From: an uncultured bacterium
Lineage (GTDB): Bacteria; Cyanobacteriota; Vampirovibrionia; Gastranaerophilales; Gastranaerophilaceae
Length of the DNA stretch: 64,000 nt
Direction of reading: 5' to 3'
Assembly (NCBI GenBank): GCA_949292185.1
Contig: CASEYP010000019.1
Location: 62,001-126,000 of the forward strand
Shown here: piece by piece, positions 41,794 through 50,358 of the stretch
How positions within the stretch are numbered: the stretch's first letter is position 1
Layout of the letters: each line of letters opens with the position of its first letter
Made by a program: the position numbers and the translations under genes
The notes under the pieces: model-generated
The model's input: only the letters and a program-made list of their open reading frames with translations
The model's database searches: none
What the model was told of the DNA's origin: nothing

Positions 41794-42606
41794 ATGGAAT
41801 TAACAGTTTTAGTTGATAATAATAATCGAGTTGGAAATTGTTTGATTTCAGAACACGGTCTCTCATTTTTTATAAAAGAGGATGACGTGCAGCTTTTATT
41901 TGACTGCGGTTCTACTGATGCATTTATTAAAAATGCTTATAAAATGGATATGGATTTAGAGCACGTAACAGATATTATTTTATCCCATAGCCATAGAGAT
42001 CACGTTGGTGGATTTTTAAGGTTGCAATCTTTATATAAAAAATTTAAATATATCGGATTAGAACTTACTCCTAAAAATGTAATTGCACATCCTGATGTAT
42101 TTAAAGAAGAACCCCAAAAAAATACTAATGAAAATGAACAAGAAGATGAAACTTTCCATTTATCAAAAGATAAATTAGAAAAATTCTTTAATTTAACATT
42201 AACAAATAAACCTGTTCGAATAACTCCAAAACTTATTTATCTTGGAGAAATTCCATTAAAATACGGAAATGTAAAAGATGATTATGCACCTGATGAAACC
42301 GCATTAGCATATAAATCTAAAGACGGTCTTATTGTAATTTCAGGATGCTCACACAGCGGTGTTGAAAATATTATTGAACACGCAAAATTTGTTACAGGTG
42401 AAGATAGAGTACATACGCTTATTGGCGGTTTGTATCTAATCAATAGAGATGGCGATGAAATTAATGCTCTTGGAAGATACTTACAATCTCAAAATATAAA
42501 ACAAATTTATCCTTGCCACTGTACAGATTTAGAATCTAAAATTATTCTTTCTAAATTTGTTGTGATAAAAGAAGTAAACACCGGCAAAAGATATACTTGG
42601 GAATAA
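41794..42606 (+). CDS. Metallo-beta-lactamase-fold hydrolase
   Basis: The 270-residue protein has the metal motif SHSHRDHVGG (about 65-74) in a fold whose start, LLFDCGSTDAFIKNA, and later ISGCSHSGVENII place it with the RFA-phosphate-synthase-like or quorum-lactonase-like branch of the family. An insert of acidic residues (about 108-130) is unusual. The ATG is not preceded by a ribosome binding site; the promoter spacing implies a leaderless mRNA. The substrate is unknown. Confidence 0.82.
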   Translation: MELTVLVDNNNRVGNCLISEHGLSFFIKEDDVQLLFDCGSTDAFIKNAYKMDMDLEHVTDIILSHSHRDHVGGFLRLQSLYKKFKYIGLELTPKNVIAHPDVFKEEPQKNTNENEQEDETFHLSKDKLEKFFNLTLTNKPVRITPKLIYLGEIPLKYGNVKDDYAPDETALAYKSKDGLIVISGCSHSGVENIIEHAKFVTGEDRVHTLIGGLYLINRDGDEINALGRYLQSQNIKQIYPCHCTDLESKIILSKFVVIKEVNTGKRYTWE

Positions 42607-42612
42607 ATTTTT

Positions 42613-43017
42613 TTAAGAATGTATTTGAAATGGACATTTAGTACAATGAGCTTTTGGATGAAGAACTAAATTATCCTCAAGATCATACATTTTTGCAATT
42701 CTTGTATCTAATGGAGCGCCACACTTTGGACATTTTAAACCTCCGGCACCGTTTAAGATAAGATTTTTTAAACTTTCAATAATCTCTGGAGAAACAATAT
42801 TACTTGAAATATCCTTTTCAAGTTGTTTGATTTCAGCAGGTTCACACTTCAAAACTTTTGCCAAAGATTGCCTAATTGTAACGGGTAGAAATAAAACTTT
42901 CCCGTCCTCAACTTCTTCAATGACATCTATAGGAACATTTGCAGCAATTGCAAGTCCTTTTTGTGTCAAACCCAGTTCATCTCTTTTGTTTTGAATAAAT
43001 CTAGCTAATGTTTTCAT
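42613..43017 (-). CDS. XRE-type regulator with C-terminal zinc ribbon
   Basis: The 134-residue protein has an N-terminal Cro/C1 helix-turn-helix (about 3-60; NKRDELGLTQKGLAIAANVP) and a C-terminal ribbon with CPKCGAPL and, about 24 residues later, CTKCPF. The zinc end may sense metal or redox state or only add stability. The ATG at 43017 is preferred; a GTG at 43023 also opens the frame. No Shine-Dalgarno sequence is visible. It converges on the MBL-fold gene, six bases away. Confidence 0.75.
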   Translation of the reverse strand: MKTLARFIQNKRDELGLTQKGLAIAANVPIDVIEEVEDGKVLFLPVTIRQSLAKVLKCEPAEIKQLEKDISSNIVSPEIIESLKNLILNGAGGLKCPKCGAPLDTRIAKMYDLEDNLVLHPKAHCTKCPFQIHS

Positions 43018-43169
43018 ACACACATTATGATAGCATAAATTATCATATAAGATAATTATTACGAAATATTAAGATTATATAATTCCGCAAAATTCGCACT
43101 AAATGGCACTTTCAAAGATATAATCATGTAAAACTCTTTCAAATCATGCAATTTTGGAATTAAAAAAAA

Positions 43170-43182
43170 CTTTATATAAATA
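43170..43182 (+). promoter_or_regulatory. Shared ACTTTATATAAAT motif (copy 1)
   Basis: ACTTTATATAAAT, preceded by an A run and CAATTTTGGAATT, lies about 35 bases before the ATG at 43216. The same 13 bases occur before 44544 and 53327. The TATATA/TATAAA core is consistent with a -10 region. Confidence 0.55.
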
Positions 43183-43215
43183 AGGGGAACAAAAAAAGAA
43201 AACGGGGAAACGATT

Positions 43216-44358
43216 ATGTTTACTAATGTATCTTATGCTAACATGCCATTTTGGGGAGTCTTACCTATGGGTATGACAAATTTTGGAGGTGACACTCAAG
43301 TATTTACAATGCCGGAATATGCTGGTGGTCAAATTGGTTATATGTTAAACCCACAAGCACAAGCCGCAATGAATGGTGTCGGTTTCAATCCTTGGGCTGG
43401 AATGCCTTCTCAACAAGACATGCAAGGTATGATTGATAATTATACAAGAAATCTTGTTACCCCCGCTTTAAATAACTTAGCTAGTAACTGCATAAATACA
43501 AGTTTACAAAACATTTCAATGACAAAGACAAGATTAAATGCTATGTTAGAACGCGAAGGCATTACAAATGAACAAAAACAACAAATTAATGATTTAATTG
43601 ATAGATTAAATGCTCAAGAAGATAAATTAAAAGAATTAACAAAATCTTCAAATCTTGATCCTGAAACAGCTTATCAAAAAGCTAGGGAAATTGAAGAAGA
43701 AATAAGAAAGATTGTTAATGATGCATCTGAACTTGCAAAAGCAATTTATAATACATCAACAACAACTTCAACTTCTACATCAACAGATGAAACAACATCA
43801 ACAAAAGAAAATACTTCAACAAAAGAAAACACTTCTACTAAAGAAAATACATCTACTAAAACAGGAACATCTACTCAAGAAACAGATGACACTGAAGGGG
43901 CATCAAATGTAGATAAATTCTCTCCGGAAGTAATAGAAATGGTAGATTTATTCAACGATGCTATTCACGTATGGGACGGTACAGACAATGACACATTCGA
44001 TGCAGTATGTTCTAATATAACAAAAGACAATGTACTCGAAGTAATGCTTGCTTGGAATAAATACCACTCAGGTCAAGACGGTGAATCATTTATGGAAGCC
44101 TTTATGTGGGATGCAAATGCTTCACAGAAAAAACAATTTGGTAAAGCAATAGCTAGAGCTCTTAGAGACAAAGCTGAAGAACTTGGAGTTTACGATGAAT
44201 GCAGAACAGAATTTGCAGCAATTGATAAAGAATTGAACTCCTTGATCTGGATAAGTAATGACATTTCCGCACAATTTGATACCATTATCGCAAAAATGGC
44301 AGCAAAATCCGGAAGTCAATACGGTCACAAACTTGCTAAAGGAGAAAATAATGAATAA
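43216..44358 (+). CDS. Lineage-specific coiled-coil protein with STKENT repeats
   Basis: The 380-residue product has a hydrophobic, Met/Gly/Phe-rich N-terminus (about 1-65) but no typical signal peptide. A coiled coil follows (about 95-178), then a Thr/Ser low-complexity stretch (about 180-225) with consecutive six-residue repeats (STKENT three times, then a variant), and a helical C-terminal domain (about 235-370). The repeat DNA differs at third positions, so it is not a fresh duplication. GGGG precedes the ATG. It carries the shared upstream motif. I do not recognise the family; a surface or secreted protein is a fair guess. Confidence 0.7.
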   Translation: MFTNVSYANMPFWGVLPMGMTNFGGDTQVFTMPEYAGGQIGYMLNPQAQAAMNGVGFNPWAGMPSQQDMQGMIDNYTRNLVTPALNNLASNCINTSLQNISMTKTRLNAMLEREGITNEQKQQINDLIDRLNAQEDKLKELTKSSNLDPETAYQKAREIEEEIRKIVNDASELAKAIYNTSTTTSTSTSTDETTSTKENTSTKENTSTKENTSTKTGTSTQETDDTEGASNVDKFSPEVIEMVDLFNDAIHVWDGTDNDTFDAVCSNITKDNVLEVMLAWNKYHSGQDGESFMEAFMWDANASQKKQFGKAIARALRDKAEELGVYDECRTEFAAIDKELNSLIWISNDISAQFDTIIAKMAAKSGSQYGHKLAKGENNE

Positions 44359-44432
44359 TTATTATGATTCCTCAATATAAGAGAACTGTGAATATTATGA
44401 TTAATAGGTTAGAAAAGTAGTGTAGAAATTTT

Positions 44433-44463
44433 ATCCTTGCAAATAATGCAAGGATTTTTTTTG
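44433..44463 (+). terminator. Terminator of the STKENT-repeat gene
   Basis: ATCCTTGCA and TGCAAGGAT form a nine-base perfect stem around a short AT loop, followed by eight T residues. Confidence 0.87.
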
Positions 44464-44508
44464 TAAACTTTTCGTAAAATAAAGCAATTTTATACAAAAA
44501 ATTTACTT

Positions 44509-44521
44509 TATATAAATATAT
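44509..44521 (+). promoter_or_regulatory. Shared ACTTTATATAAAT motif (copy 2)
   Basis: The same 13 bases stand about 25 bases before the ATG at 44544 and are preceded by CAATTTTATACAAAAAATTT. Confidence 0.5.
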
Positions 44522-44543
44522 AGGAAAATCACAAGGGATAATT

Positions 44544-45014
44544 ATGGGCTTAACGGTTGGCAAAATTATATCTGAATTTGATTTTAAAAATGGTACCTCC
44601 GCTGAAATCGTAAACTTACGAAAAACATACGGCAACAACGGATACCAAAAATACGTTGCCAAAATGAACAGTATTATGGCAAAAGATAAAGATTTGACTA
44701 ACCCTATCGCTGAAAGCAAAAAAGCATACATCGCAGAAAAAGAAGCTCAATATAAACAAGCTTTAGGAAACTTAAATAAAGCCAGAAATATTTGGAACGA
44801 TTATAAAAGTACATATAATACAAATTTGAGTAATGCTGTAGCACAAAATGGCGGAATATCTTTAAACGGAACTCAAAAACAAAATATTTTGAAAAATTCC
44901 GGCAACGGTGCTGTTAGTGCATATAACAACTTCAATGATGCTCAATCAGAAGTTGATTATGCTCTTAGTCTTTATAACGATGCAACTCATAGCGGAATGA
45001 GCTTTTTGTCTTAA
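44544..45014 (+). CDS. Lineage-specific helical protein
   Basis: The 156-residue product opens MGLTVGKIISEFDFKNGTSA and is largely alpha-helical with a coiled coil (about 55-92, SKKAYIAEKEAQYKQALGNL). The C-terminus ends in SGMSFLS. There is no signal peptide or membrane segment. AAGGGA precedes the ATG, and the gene has its own copy of the shared upstream motif. It follows the STKENT-repeat gene after a terminator, so it is separately transcribed. Function unknown. Confidence 0.65.
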   Translation: MGLTVGKIISEFDFKNGTSAEIVNLRKTYGNNGYQKYVAKMNSIMAKDKDLTNPIAESKKAYIAEKEAQYKQALGNLNKARNIWNDYKSTYNTNLSNAVAQNGGISLNGTQKQNILKNSGNGAVSAYNNFNDAQSEVDYALSLYNDATHSGMSFLS

Positions 45015-45033
45015 TGCTTTTTAACATCATGTA

Positions 45034-45062
45034 TTGATTTTTTTCTTTGAACATATTATTAT
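45034..45062 (+). promoter_or_regulatory. Promoter of rpsO
   Basis: TTGATT (45034-45039), a 17-base spacer and TATTAT (45057-45062) precede rpsO, leaving a leader of about 50 bases. Confidence 0.55.
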
Positions 45063-45117
45063 TTCCTTGTAGAGTGCTTACGCCAATAATCACTCAACAA
45101 GAAAAGGAAAAACTAAT

Positions 45118-45387
45118 ATGTCAATTAACTTAAAAAACAAACAAGAAATTGTTAAAGAATTCGGCAAGAACGAAAAAGACACTGGTTCATCAGCTGTACA
45201 AGTTGCTATGATGACTCAAAAAATCAGCGAACTAACTGAACACTTAAAATCAAATAAAAAAGATTTCGCTACAAAAAGAGGTCTTTTGATGATGGTAGGT
45301 AAAAGAAAAAGATTACTTGCTTACATCAAATCTCAAAACCTTGACGAATACAGAGAATTGATTAAAAAATTAGGAATCAGAGGTTAA
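45118..45387 (+). CDS. rpsO: 30S ribosomal protein S15
   Basis: The 89-residue protein has the full S15 pattern: DTGSSAVQVAMMTQKI, LTEHLKSNKKDFATKRGL and KRKRLLAYIKSQN. It binds the central domain of 16S rRNA early in 30S assembly. AAAAGGAAA precedes the ATG. In many bacteria pnp follows rpsO, but here the next gene is hydF after a terminator. Confidence 0.97.
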   Translation: MSINLKNKQEIVKEFGKNEKDTGSSAVQVAMMTQKISELTEHLKSNKKDFATKRGLLMMVGKRKRLLAYIKSQNLDEYRELIKKLGIRG

Positions 45388-45402
45388 TCTGAAACACTTT
45401 TT

Positions 45403-45434
45403 AAAAGACCGACCTTTTTAGGTTGGTCTTTTTT
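45403..45434 (+). terminator. Terminator of rpsO
   Basis: AAAAGACCGACC and GGTTGGTCTTTT form a 12-base stem (one G-U pair) with a six-base loop and a T tail. Confidence 0.87.
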
Positions 45435-45453
45435 CAATACAAAAAGGAGCTTT

Positions 45454-46653
45454 ATGAAAACATTAAAATCAATGCGTTTACACATCGGAATTTTTGGGAA
45501 AACAAATGTCGGTAAATCTTCATTATTAAATAGAATTACCAATCAAGATGTTTCAATCGTTTCAGACATTGCAGGCACAACAACTGATGTTGTGGAAAAA
45601 TCTATGGAGTTATTACCAATAGGCCCTGTAAATTTCTTAGATACCGCCGGAATTAACGATTCTACATCCTTATCTGCCGAACGTATCGAAAAAACTATGA
45701 AAATCCTAAACAGAGTTGATATTGCTGCGATCGTATGTGATTATAATGGCGTTGATAACTATGAAAAAGCTTTGATGGAAAAGTTTAATGAACTGAAAAT
45801 TCCATATTTAATTATCGTAAATAAAACTGATATCCAAAAACCTGGTGAAAAAGTTTTAGAAGAATTAAACAGCTTATGCAAAAATGTTTTAGTAACTTCC
45901 ACATATTCAGATGAAGCTTTAGTTTATAGATTTAAAGAAACTTTAGTAAAATTATTACCTGATGATTTTGTAAATTCGCCAAAAATCGTAGGTGATTTAG
46001 TTCCTGAAAAAAGTACAGTTATTTTAGTTATACCTATTGATAAAGAAGCTCCAAAAGGTCGTATAATTTTACCACAAGTTCAGGTTCTAAGAGATTTATT
46101 AGACAGTAATTGTATGAGTTTAGTTGTTAAAGAAACAGAATTAAAAGAAGCTATTGAAAATCTAAAAACTCCACCATCATTAGTTGTAACAGATTCACAA
46201 GCTTTTAAACAAGTTGCTGAAATTGTACCTGATGAAATCCCACTAACTTCTTTTTCAATATTATTTGCAAGATTGAAAGGGGATTTAGAAGCATTCACAA
46301 AAGGTGCAAAAGCTATTGATAATTTGAAAGATAATGACAAGGTACTTATTTTAGAAAGTTGCACACATCATGCTATAGAAGATGATATCGGAAGGGTTAA
46401 AATTCCTAGATGGTTAAGGGAAAAAACAGGCAAAAATCTTGTTATTGATAATATTGCCGGCCATGATTTTCCAGATATTTCACAATACAGTTTGATTATA
46501 CACTGCGGTGCGTGTATGACAAACAGACGTGAAGTTCTTTCAAGAATACTTATAGCTTCCCAAAAAGGTATTCCAATAACCAATTACGGTGTTTCAATTT
46601 CATATTGCCTTGGAATTTTACCTAGAGCTTTAAGAATTTTCTCTAAGAATTAA
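45454..46653 (+). CDS. hydF: [FeFe]-hydrogenase maturation GTPase HydF
   Basis: The 399-residue protein has an N-terminal GTPase (GKTNVGKSS at 15-23, LDTAGIND, NKTD). A linker domain and a C-terminal iron-sulphur domain follow, with SCTHHAIEDD and, about 50 residues on, HCGACMTN, the HydF cluster ligands. HydF is the scaffold on which the 2Fe subcluster of the H-cluster is built and from which it is handed to HydA. AGGAG precedes the ATG. It converges on hydG ten bases away. Confidence 0.95.
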   Translation: MKTLKSMRLHIGIFGKTNVGKSSLLNRITNQDVSIVSDIAGTTTDVVEKSMELLPIGPVNFLDTAGINDSTSLSAERIEKTMKILNRVDIAAIVCDYNGVDNYEKALMEKFNELKIPYLIIVNKTDIQKPGEKVLEELNSLCKNVLVTSTYSDEALVYRFKETLVKLLPDDFVNSPKIVGDLVPEKSTVILVIPIDKEAPKGRIILPQVQVLRDLLDSNCMSLVVKETELKEAIENLKTPPSLVVTDSQAFKQVAEIVPDEIPLTSFSILFARLKGDLEAFTKGAKAIDNLKDNDKVLILESCTHHAIEDDIGRVKIPRWLREKTGKNLVIDNIAGHDFPDISQYSLIIHCGACMTNRREVLSRILIASQKGIPITNYGVSISYCLGILPRALRIFSKN

Positions 46654-46663
46654 ATAAGACTGT

Positions 46664-48085
46664 TTAAAATCTAAAATCACGTTGACCATTGTGAATTTTC
46701 TCAAGGTTTTCTTCAACAATGCATTCGATTTTAGAATCTTCTAGTGTCTTTAATTCTTTTTGAATAAGTTGTTCACCAATTTCTTTTGTTTTAGGTGATG
46801 CATAATCTTCTAAATATTCTTTTAAAGTCATAATAGCATTCGGGTGACAGAAATTATGAATTTGTTGTTCTTTGCAAATTGCCATAAATCTATCGCCGAC
46901 TCTGCCTTCTCTATAGCAAGCTGTACAAAAACTTGGAACATAACCAAGCTCCATAAGCCATCTGATAACTTCATCTAATGATCTTCTATCTTCAACATCG
47001 AATTGCGCAGTATCCTCTTCAGATTCATCTTCAGGGTGAGCGTAACCGCCAACACTTGTTTTTGAACCTCCGCTAATTTGAGAAATACCTAATTTCAAAA
47101 CTCTTTCTCTGCATTTTTTAGATTCTCTTGTTGATATAATCATGCCGGTATATGGAACAGCAATTCTAATACAAGCAACGATTTTAGCAAAAGTATCATC
47201 ATCAATACCATTATCAAAAGTTGAAGGATCAATATCATCAGCCCTTCTAATTCTAGGAACAGAAATTGTATGAGGCCCAACACCAAATACAGCTTCCAAG
47301 TGTTCAGCATGCATCAATAGTGCTGAAAATTCATAACGATATAACTCTAAGCCAAATAATACACCTAAACCTACATCATCAATTCCTCCCTGCATCGCTC
47401 TGTCCATAGCCTCAGTATGGTATGCGTAATTGTGTTTTGGTCCTGTTGGGTGTAATCTTTCGTAAGATTCTTTGTTATATGTTTCTTGGAACAAGATATA
47501 TGTTCCAATTCCTGCTTCTTTTAATTTTCTATAATTTTCAACGGTTGTTGCTGCAATATTAACATTTGCTCTTCTGATTGCACCGTTTTTATGGTGAATT
47601 GAATAAATAGTTTTCAAAGATTCCAAAACGTATTCAATAGGATTGTTAACTGGATCTTCTCCTGTTTCTATTGCTAATCGTTTATGTCCCATATCCTGAA
47701 GTGCTATAACTTCTGCTTTAATTTCCTCTTGAGTCATCTTTTTACGAGGAATGTGTTTATTTTTAGCATGATACGGGCAATATACACAACCGTTTACACA
47801 ATAATTTGATAAATACAAAGGTGCAAATAATACAATTCTATTTCCATAATAATCTTGTTTAATTTTTTCAGCTAATTTAAAAATTTCTTGATTTTTTTCT
47901 TCAATATCACAATCCAATAAAACCGCAGCTTCACGGTGAGTTAAACCTTTACCTAATTTGGCTTTTTCTAAAATTTTGTCAATTAATTCAACATTATGTT
48001 TATTTTCTTCGGCATATTTTAAAGATGCCAAAACTTCTTCATGATTTATAAATTCTTCAGCCTTATGTGACTTTGGATTGTACAT
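46664..48085 (-). CDS. hydG: [FeFe]-hydrogenase maturase HydG (tyrosine lyase)
   Basis: The 473-residue radical-SAM enzyme has C96-x3-C100-x2-C103 (NYCVNGCVYC) for the SAM cluster. A C-terminal second cluster motif C-x2-C-x22-C (CTACYREG...HNFC) separates HydG from the thiamine enzyme ThiH. HydG cleaves tyrosine to provide CO and cyanide for the H-cluster. GGGAGGAGG precedes the ATG. hydE and the hydrogenase itself are not in the window. Confidence 0.96.
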   Translation of the reverse strand: MYNPKSHKAEEFINHEEVLASLKYAEENKHNVELIDKILEKAKLGKGLTHREAAVLLDCDIEEKNQEIFKLAEKIKQDYYGNRIVLFAPLYLSNYCVNGCVYCPYHAKNKHIPRKKMTQEEIKAEVIALQDMGHKRLAIETGEDPVNNPIEYVLESLKTIYSIHHKNGAIRRANVNIAATTVENYRKLKEAGIGTYILFQETYNKESYERLHPTGPKHNYAYHTEAMDRAMQGGIDDVGLGVLFGLELYRYEFSALLMHAEHLEAVFGVGPHTISVPRIRRADDIDPSTFDNGIDDDTFAKIVACIRIAVPYTGMIISTRESKKCRERVLKLGISQISGGSKTSVGGYAHPEDESEEDTAQFDVEDRRSLDEVIRWLMELGYVPSFCTACYREGRVGDRFMAICKEQQIHNFCHPNAIMTLKEYLEDYASPKTKEIGEQLIQKELKTLEDSKIECIVEENLEKIHNGQRDFRF

Positions 48086-48161
48086 AAACTAGCCTCCTCC
48101 CAAATATTTCAGCTCTTTACAATATCATAAAACTTTAAAACAAAAAGTAAAGTAGATAAAA

Positions 48162-48194
48162 AGGACGGAATGTTTTTAATAAAAACATTCCGTC
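48162..48194 (-). terminator. Terminator of the glycine-rich membrane gene
   Basis: AGGACGGAATGTTTTT and AAAAACATTCCGTCCT form a 16-base perfect stem with a minimal loop; the minus strand continues with TTTTTAT. Confidence 0.87.
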
Positions 48195-48223
48195 CTCATC
48201 ATTTGAAATATATAAATTAAAAC

Positions 48224-48901
48224 TTAATCTTCCTCAGCAGCCATCGCTTGTTTATCAGCAAATTTCGCAGCACCTTTATTCGCAACGCGATCAGTAATTG
48301 CACCAAGAAGTAATCCTCCTACTGCACCTACAACCGCATTGATAACTAATTTTCCTACAGTATATTGTCTACCGGCAATTTTATGCTGACCAAGACCTAA
48401 TAAAGGAGTCAAAACTAGTCCAAAAACAGGACCAATTTTCTTACCTATACTTGTATGATAATAAACTTCACCTGTTCTTGATAATTCTGCCTGTTCATCT
48501 TTTCTAAGAATTTCTTTTTTATCTTTATTCTCTGTCTTTTTAGCAAACTCAGCATGTTTCTTGTTAATAGCACTATCAACAAGAGCTCCACAACCTATAG
48601 AAGTTAATATAGCTGCAGGGATATATAAAAACCAAATTTTACTAATTTTTCCCGCTGTATTAGGATCCGGTATAAAATTTCTGCCTTGGCTTCTCATTAT
48701 ATCTTGCATAAAACTGGCACCCGTTGCTAATAATCCGGCATAACCAGCTTGAACAATACCATAGCCTATACCTGTTTTTAAACCCGCATGTGTTTTATAT
48801 ACAGGATTTTCATCTTTTTGGATATCTGAAGTGTGTCTTTTTTTACCAATAAAATTCACTTTAGATTGAGTAACTTGATAATTTTGAATTGATTGTAACA
48901 T
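48224..48901 (-). CDS. Lineage-specific membrane protein with F-x-G N-terminal motif
   Basis: The 225-residue product begins MLQSIQNYQVTQSKVNFIGKK and has three to four hydrophobic, glycine-rich segments (about 46-66, 88-112, 157-172 and 182-205, with VGGLLLGAITD). Charged stretches separate them (KKTENKDKKEILRKDEQAE). The polar N-terminal tail ending in NF-x-G recalls the proteins at 22476 and 36870. AAAAGGGG precedes the ATG. Function unknown. Confidence 0.65.
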   Translation of the reverse strand: MLQSIQNYQVTQSKVNFIGKKRHTSDIQKDENPVYKTHAGLKTGIGYGIVQAGYAGLLATGASFMQDIMRSQGRNFIPDPNTAGKISKIWFLYIPAAILTSIGCGALVDSAINKKHAEFAKKTENKDKKEILRKDEQAELSRTGEVYYHTSIGKKIGPVFGLVLTPLLGLGQHKIAGRQYTVGKLVINAVVGAVGGLLLGAITDRVANKGAAKFADKQAMAAEED

Positions 48902-49005
48902 ATTCGATTTATCCCCTTTTGTTGCTTGCTGATATTATAACAATACTTCTGAATAAAAATCTTTGCTATATATTCAACAAAAAGGCTATATCTTGTAACA
49001 ATCCT

Positions 49006-50289
49006 TTACTTAGAAAGCTTAGATTTAACCCAATTATCAATAACTCTCAAAGGTGCACGAGTAATTGCAAGTGCCCAAGATGGAATATTCTTTGTAATAA
49101 TACCACCGGCACCAACATTTGCACCTTCTTCAACAGTTACAGGTGCTACTAAAACCGAATTTGAACCTATTTTTACATTATCTTTTAATATAGTTTTTGA
49201 TTTAGTTTTACTTAATGGTTCATAATTTGCAGTAATCGTTCCTGCACCAATATTAACATGTTCGCCTAACTCAGCATCTCCAATATATGATAAATGACCA
49301 ACATTGGTATTTGAAGAAATTTTTGCCTTTTTAACTTCTACAAAATTTCCGACTTTTACATTATCAACAATTTCAACCCCACCTCTTAAATGTGCACAAG
49401 GCCCGATTTTACAGTTTTTACCAATTTTATTTTTGCCTTCAATGTATGTTGCAGGAAATATAATTGTATCTTGACCAATTTCTGTATCCTCGCTAATCCA
49501 TGTTGAATCAGGATCGACTATTGTTACACCATTTATCATATATTTTTCAAGATTTCTTCTATTCATCATTTTTGTTGCTTGTGCAAGATTTAATCTTGAA
49601 TTTATTCCATATATTTCATCACTATTTTCTAAAATATAAGCATTTACATTAAGTTTTTGTTCTTTTCCCCAAGAAATAATATCTGTTAAATAATATTCTC
49701 CTTGAGCATTATTACTTTTTAATTGTCCAAATGCTGATTTAATCTTTGCCCAGTTCAAACAGTAAATCCCAGCATTAACCTCTTTTACTGCTTTTTGTTC
49801 AGGAGTTGCATCTTTTTCTTCTACAATACATTTTAAAGAGTTATCAGCTTCTCTAATTATTCTGCCGTAATTTGTAGGATTATCAAAAATTGTACTCATT
49901 ACTGTTAAATCAGAATTATGAGATTTGTGAAATTCAACAAATGCCTTCAAAGTTTCTTCCTTAATTAAAGGGGTATCACCGCACAAAATTAAAACTAACC
50001 CGTCATAATTTTCTAAACTTGGGCAAACCATAGAAACCGCATGACCTGTTCCTAATTGTGGTGATTGCAAAACTGTTTTTGCATTCTCATAGTTGTTTTT
50101 TACAAACTCTTCAACTTCTTGAGCGTGGTGCCCTACAATTACAAATTCTTCTGATGCAAAATTTTTCACATTATCTAAAACATATCCTAATAAGGTTTTA
50201 CCCATAATTTCATGTAAAACTTTTGGCGTAGTTTCGGATTTCATTCTAGTTCCCTTACCAGCTGCCAAAATTACGGCTTTTATATCCAT
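49006..50289 (-). CDS. glmU: Bifunctional GlmU (UDP-GlcNAc synthesis)
   Basis: The 427-residue enzyme has the pyrophosphorylase start LAAGKGTRMKSETTPKVLH (8-26), QSPQLGTGHAV and CGDTPLI. A left-handed beta-helix acetyltransferase domain follows from about 240 on (hexad repeats such as IGKNCKIGPCAHLRGGVEI and HVNIGAGTITANYEP). It acetylates glucosamine-1-phosphate and couples it to UTP for peptidoglycan and lipopolysaccharide. It is slightly shorter than the usual 450-460 residues, mainly at the C-terminus, but all signature parts are present. AAAGGGAG precedes the ATG. Confidence 0.95.
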   Translation of the reverse strand: MDIKAVILAAGKGTRMKSETTPKVLHEIMGKTLLGYVLDNVKNFASEEFVIVGHHAQEVEEFVKNNYENAKTVLQSPQLGTGHAVSMVCPSLENYDGLVLILCGDTPLIKEETLKAFVEFHKSHNSDLTVMSTIFDNPTNYGRIIREADNSLKCIVEEKDATPEQKAVKEVNAGIYCLNWAKIKSAFGQLKSNNAQGEYYLTDIISWGKEQKLNVNAYILENSDEIYGINSRLNLAQATKMMNRRNLEKYMINGVTIVDPDSTWISEDTEIGQDTIIFPATYIEGKNKIGKNCKIGPCAHLRGGVEIVDNVKVGNFVEVKKAKISSNTNVGHLSYIGDAELGEHVNIGAGTITANYEPLSKTKSKTILKDNVKIGSNSVLVAPVTVEEGANVGAGGIITKNIPSWALAITRAPLRVIDNWVKSKLSK

Positions 50290-50358
50290 TATATTTTCTC
50301 CCTTTTTATCAATATTTAATTTTAATATCTCAAAAAGATACTATTTCTGCAACTTTTA

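Noticed and set aside
43104-43125. Sigma-54 promoter (TGGCAC) before the STKENT-repeat gene
   Set aside because: The -12 element (TTGCA/T) is absent at the required spacing; the ACTTTATATAAAT motif nearer the gene is a better candidate.
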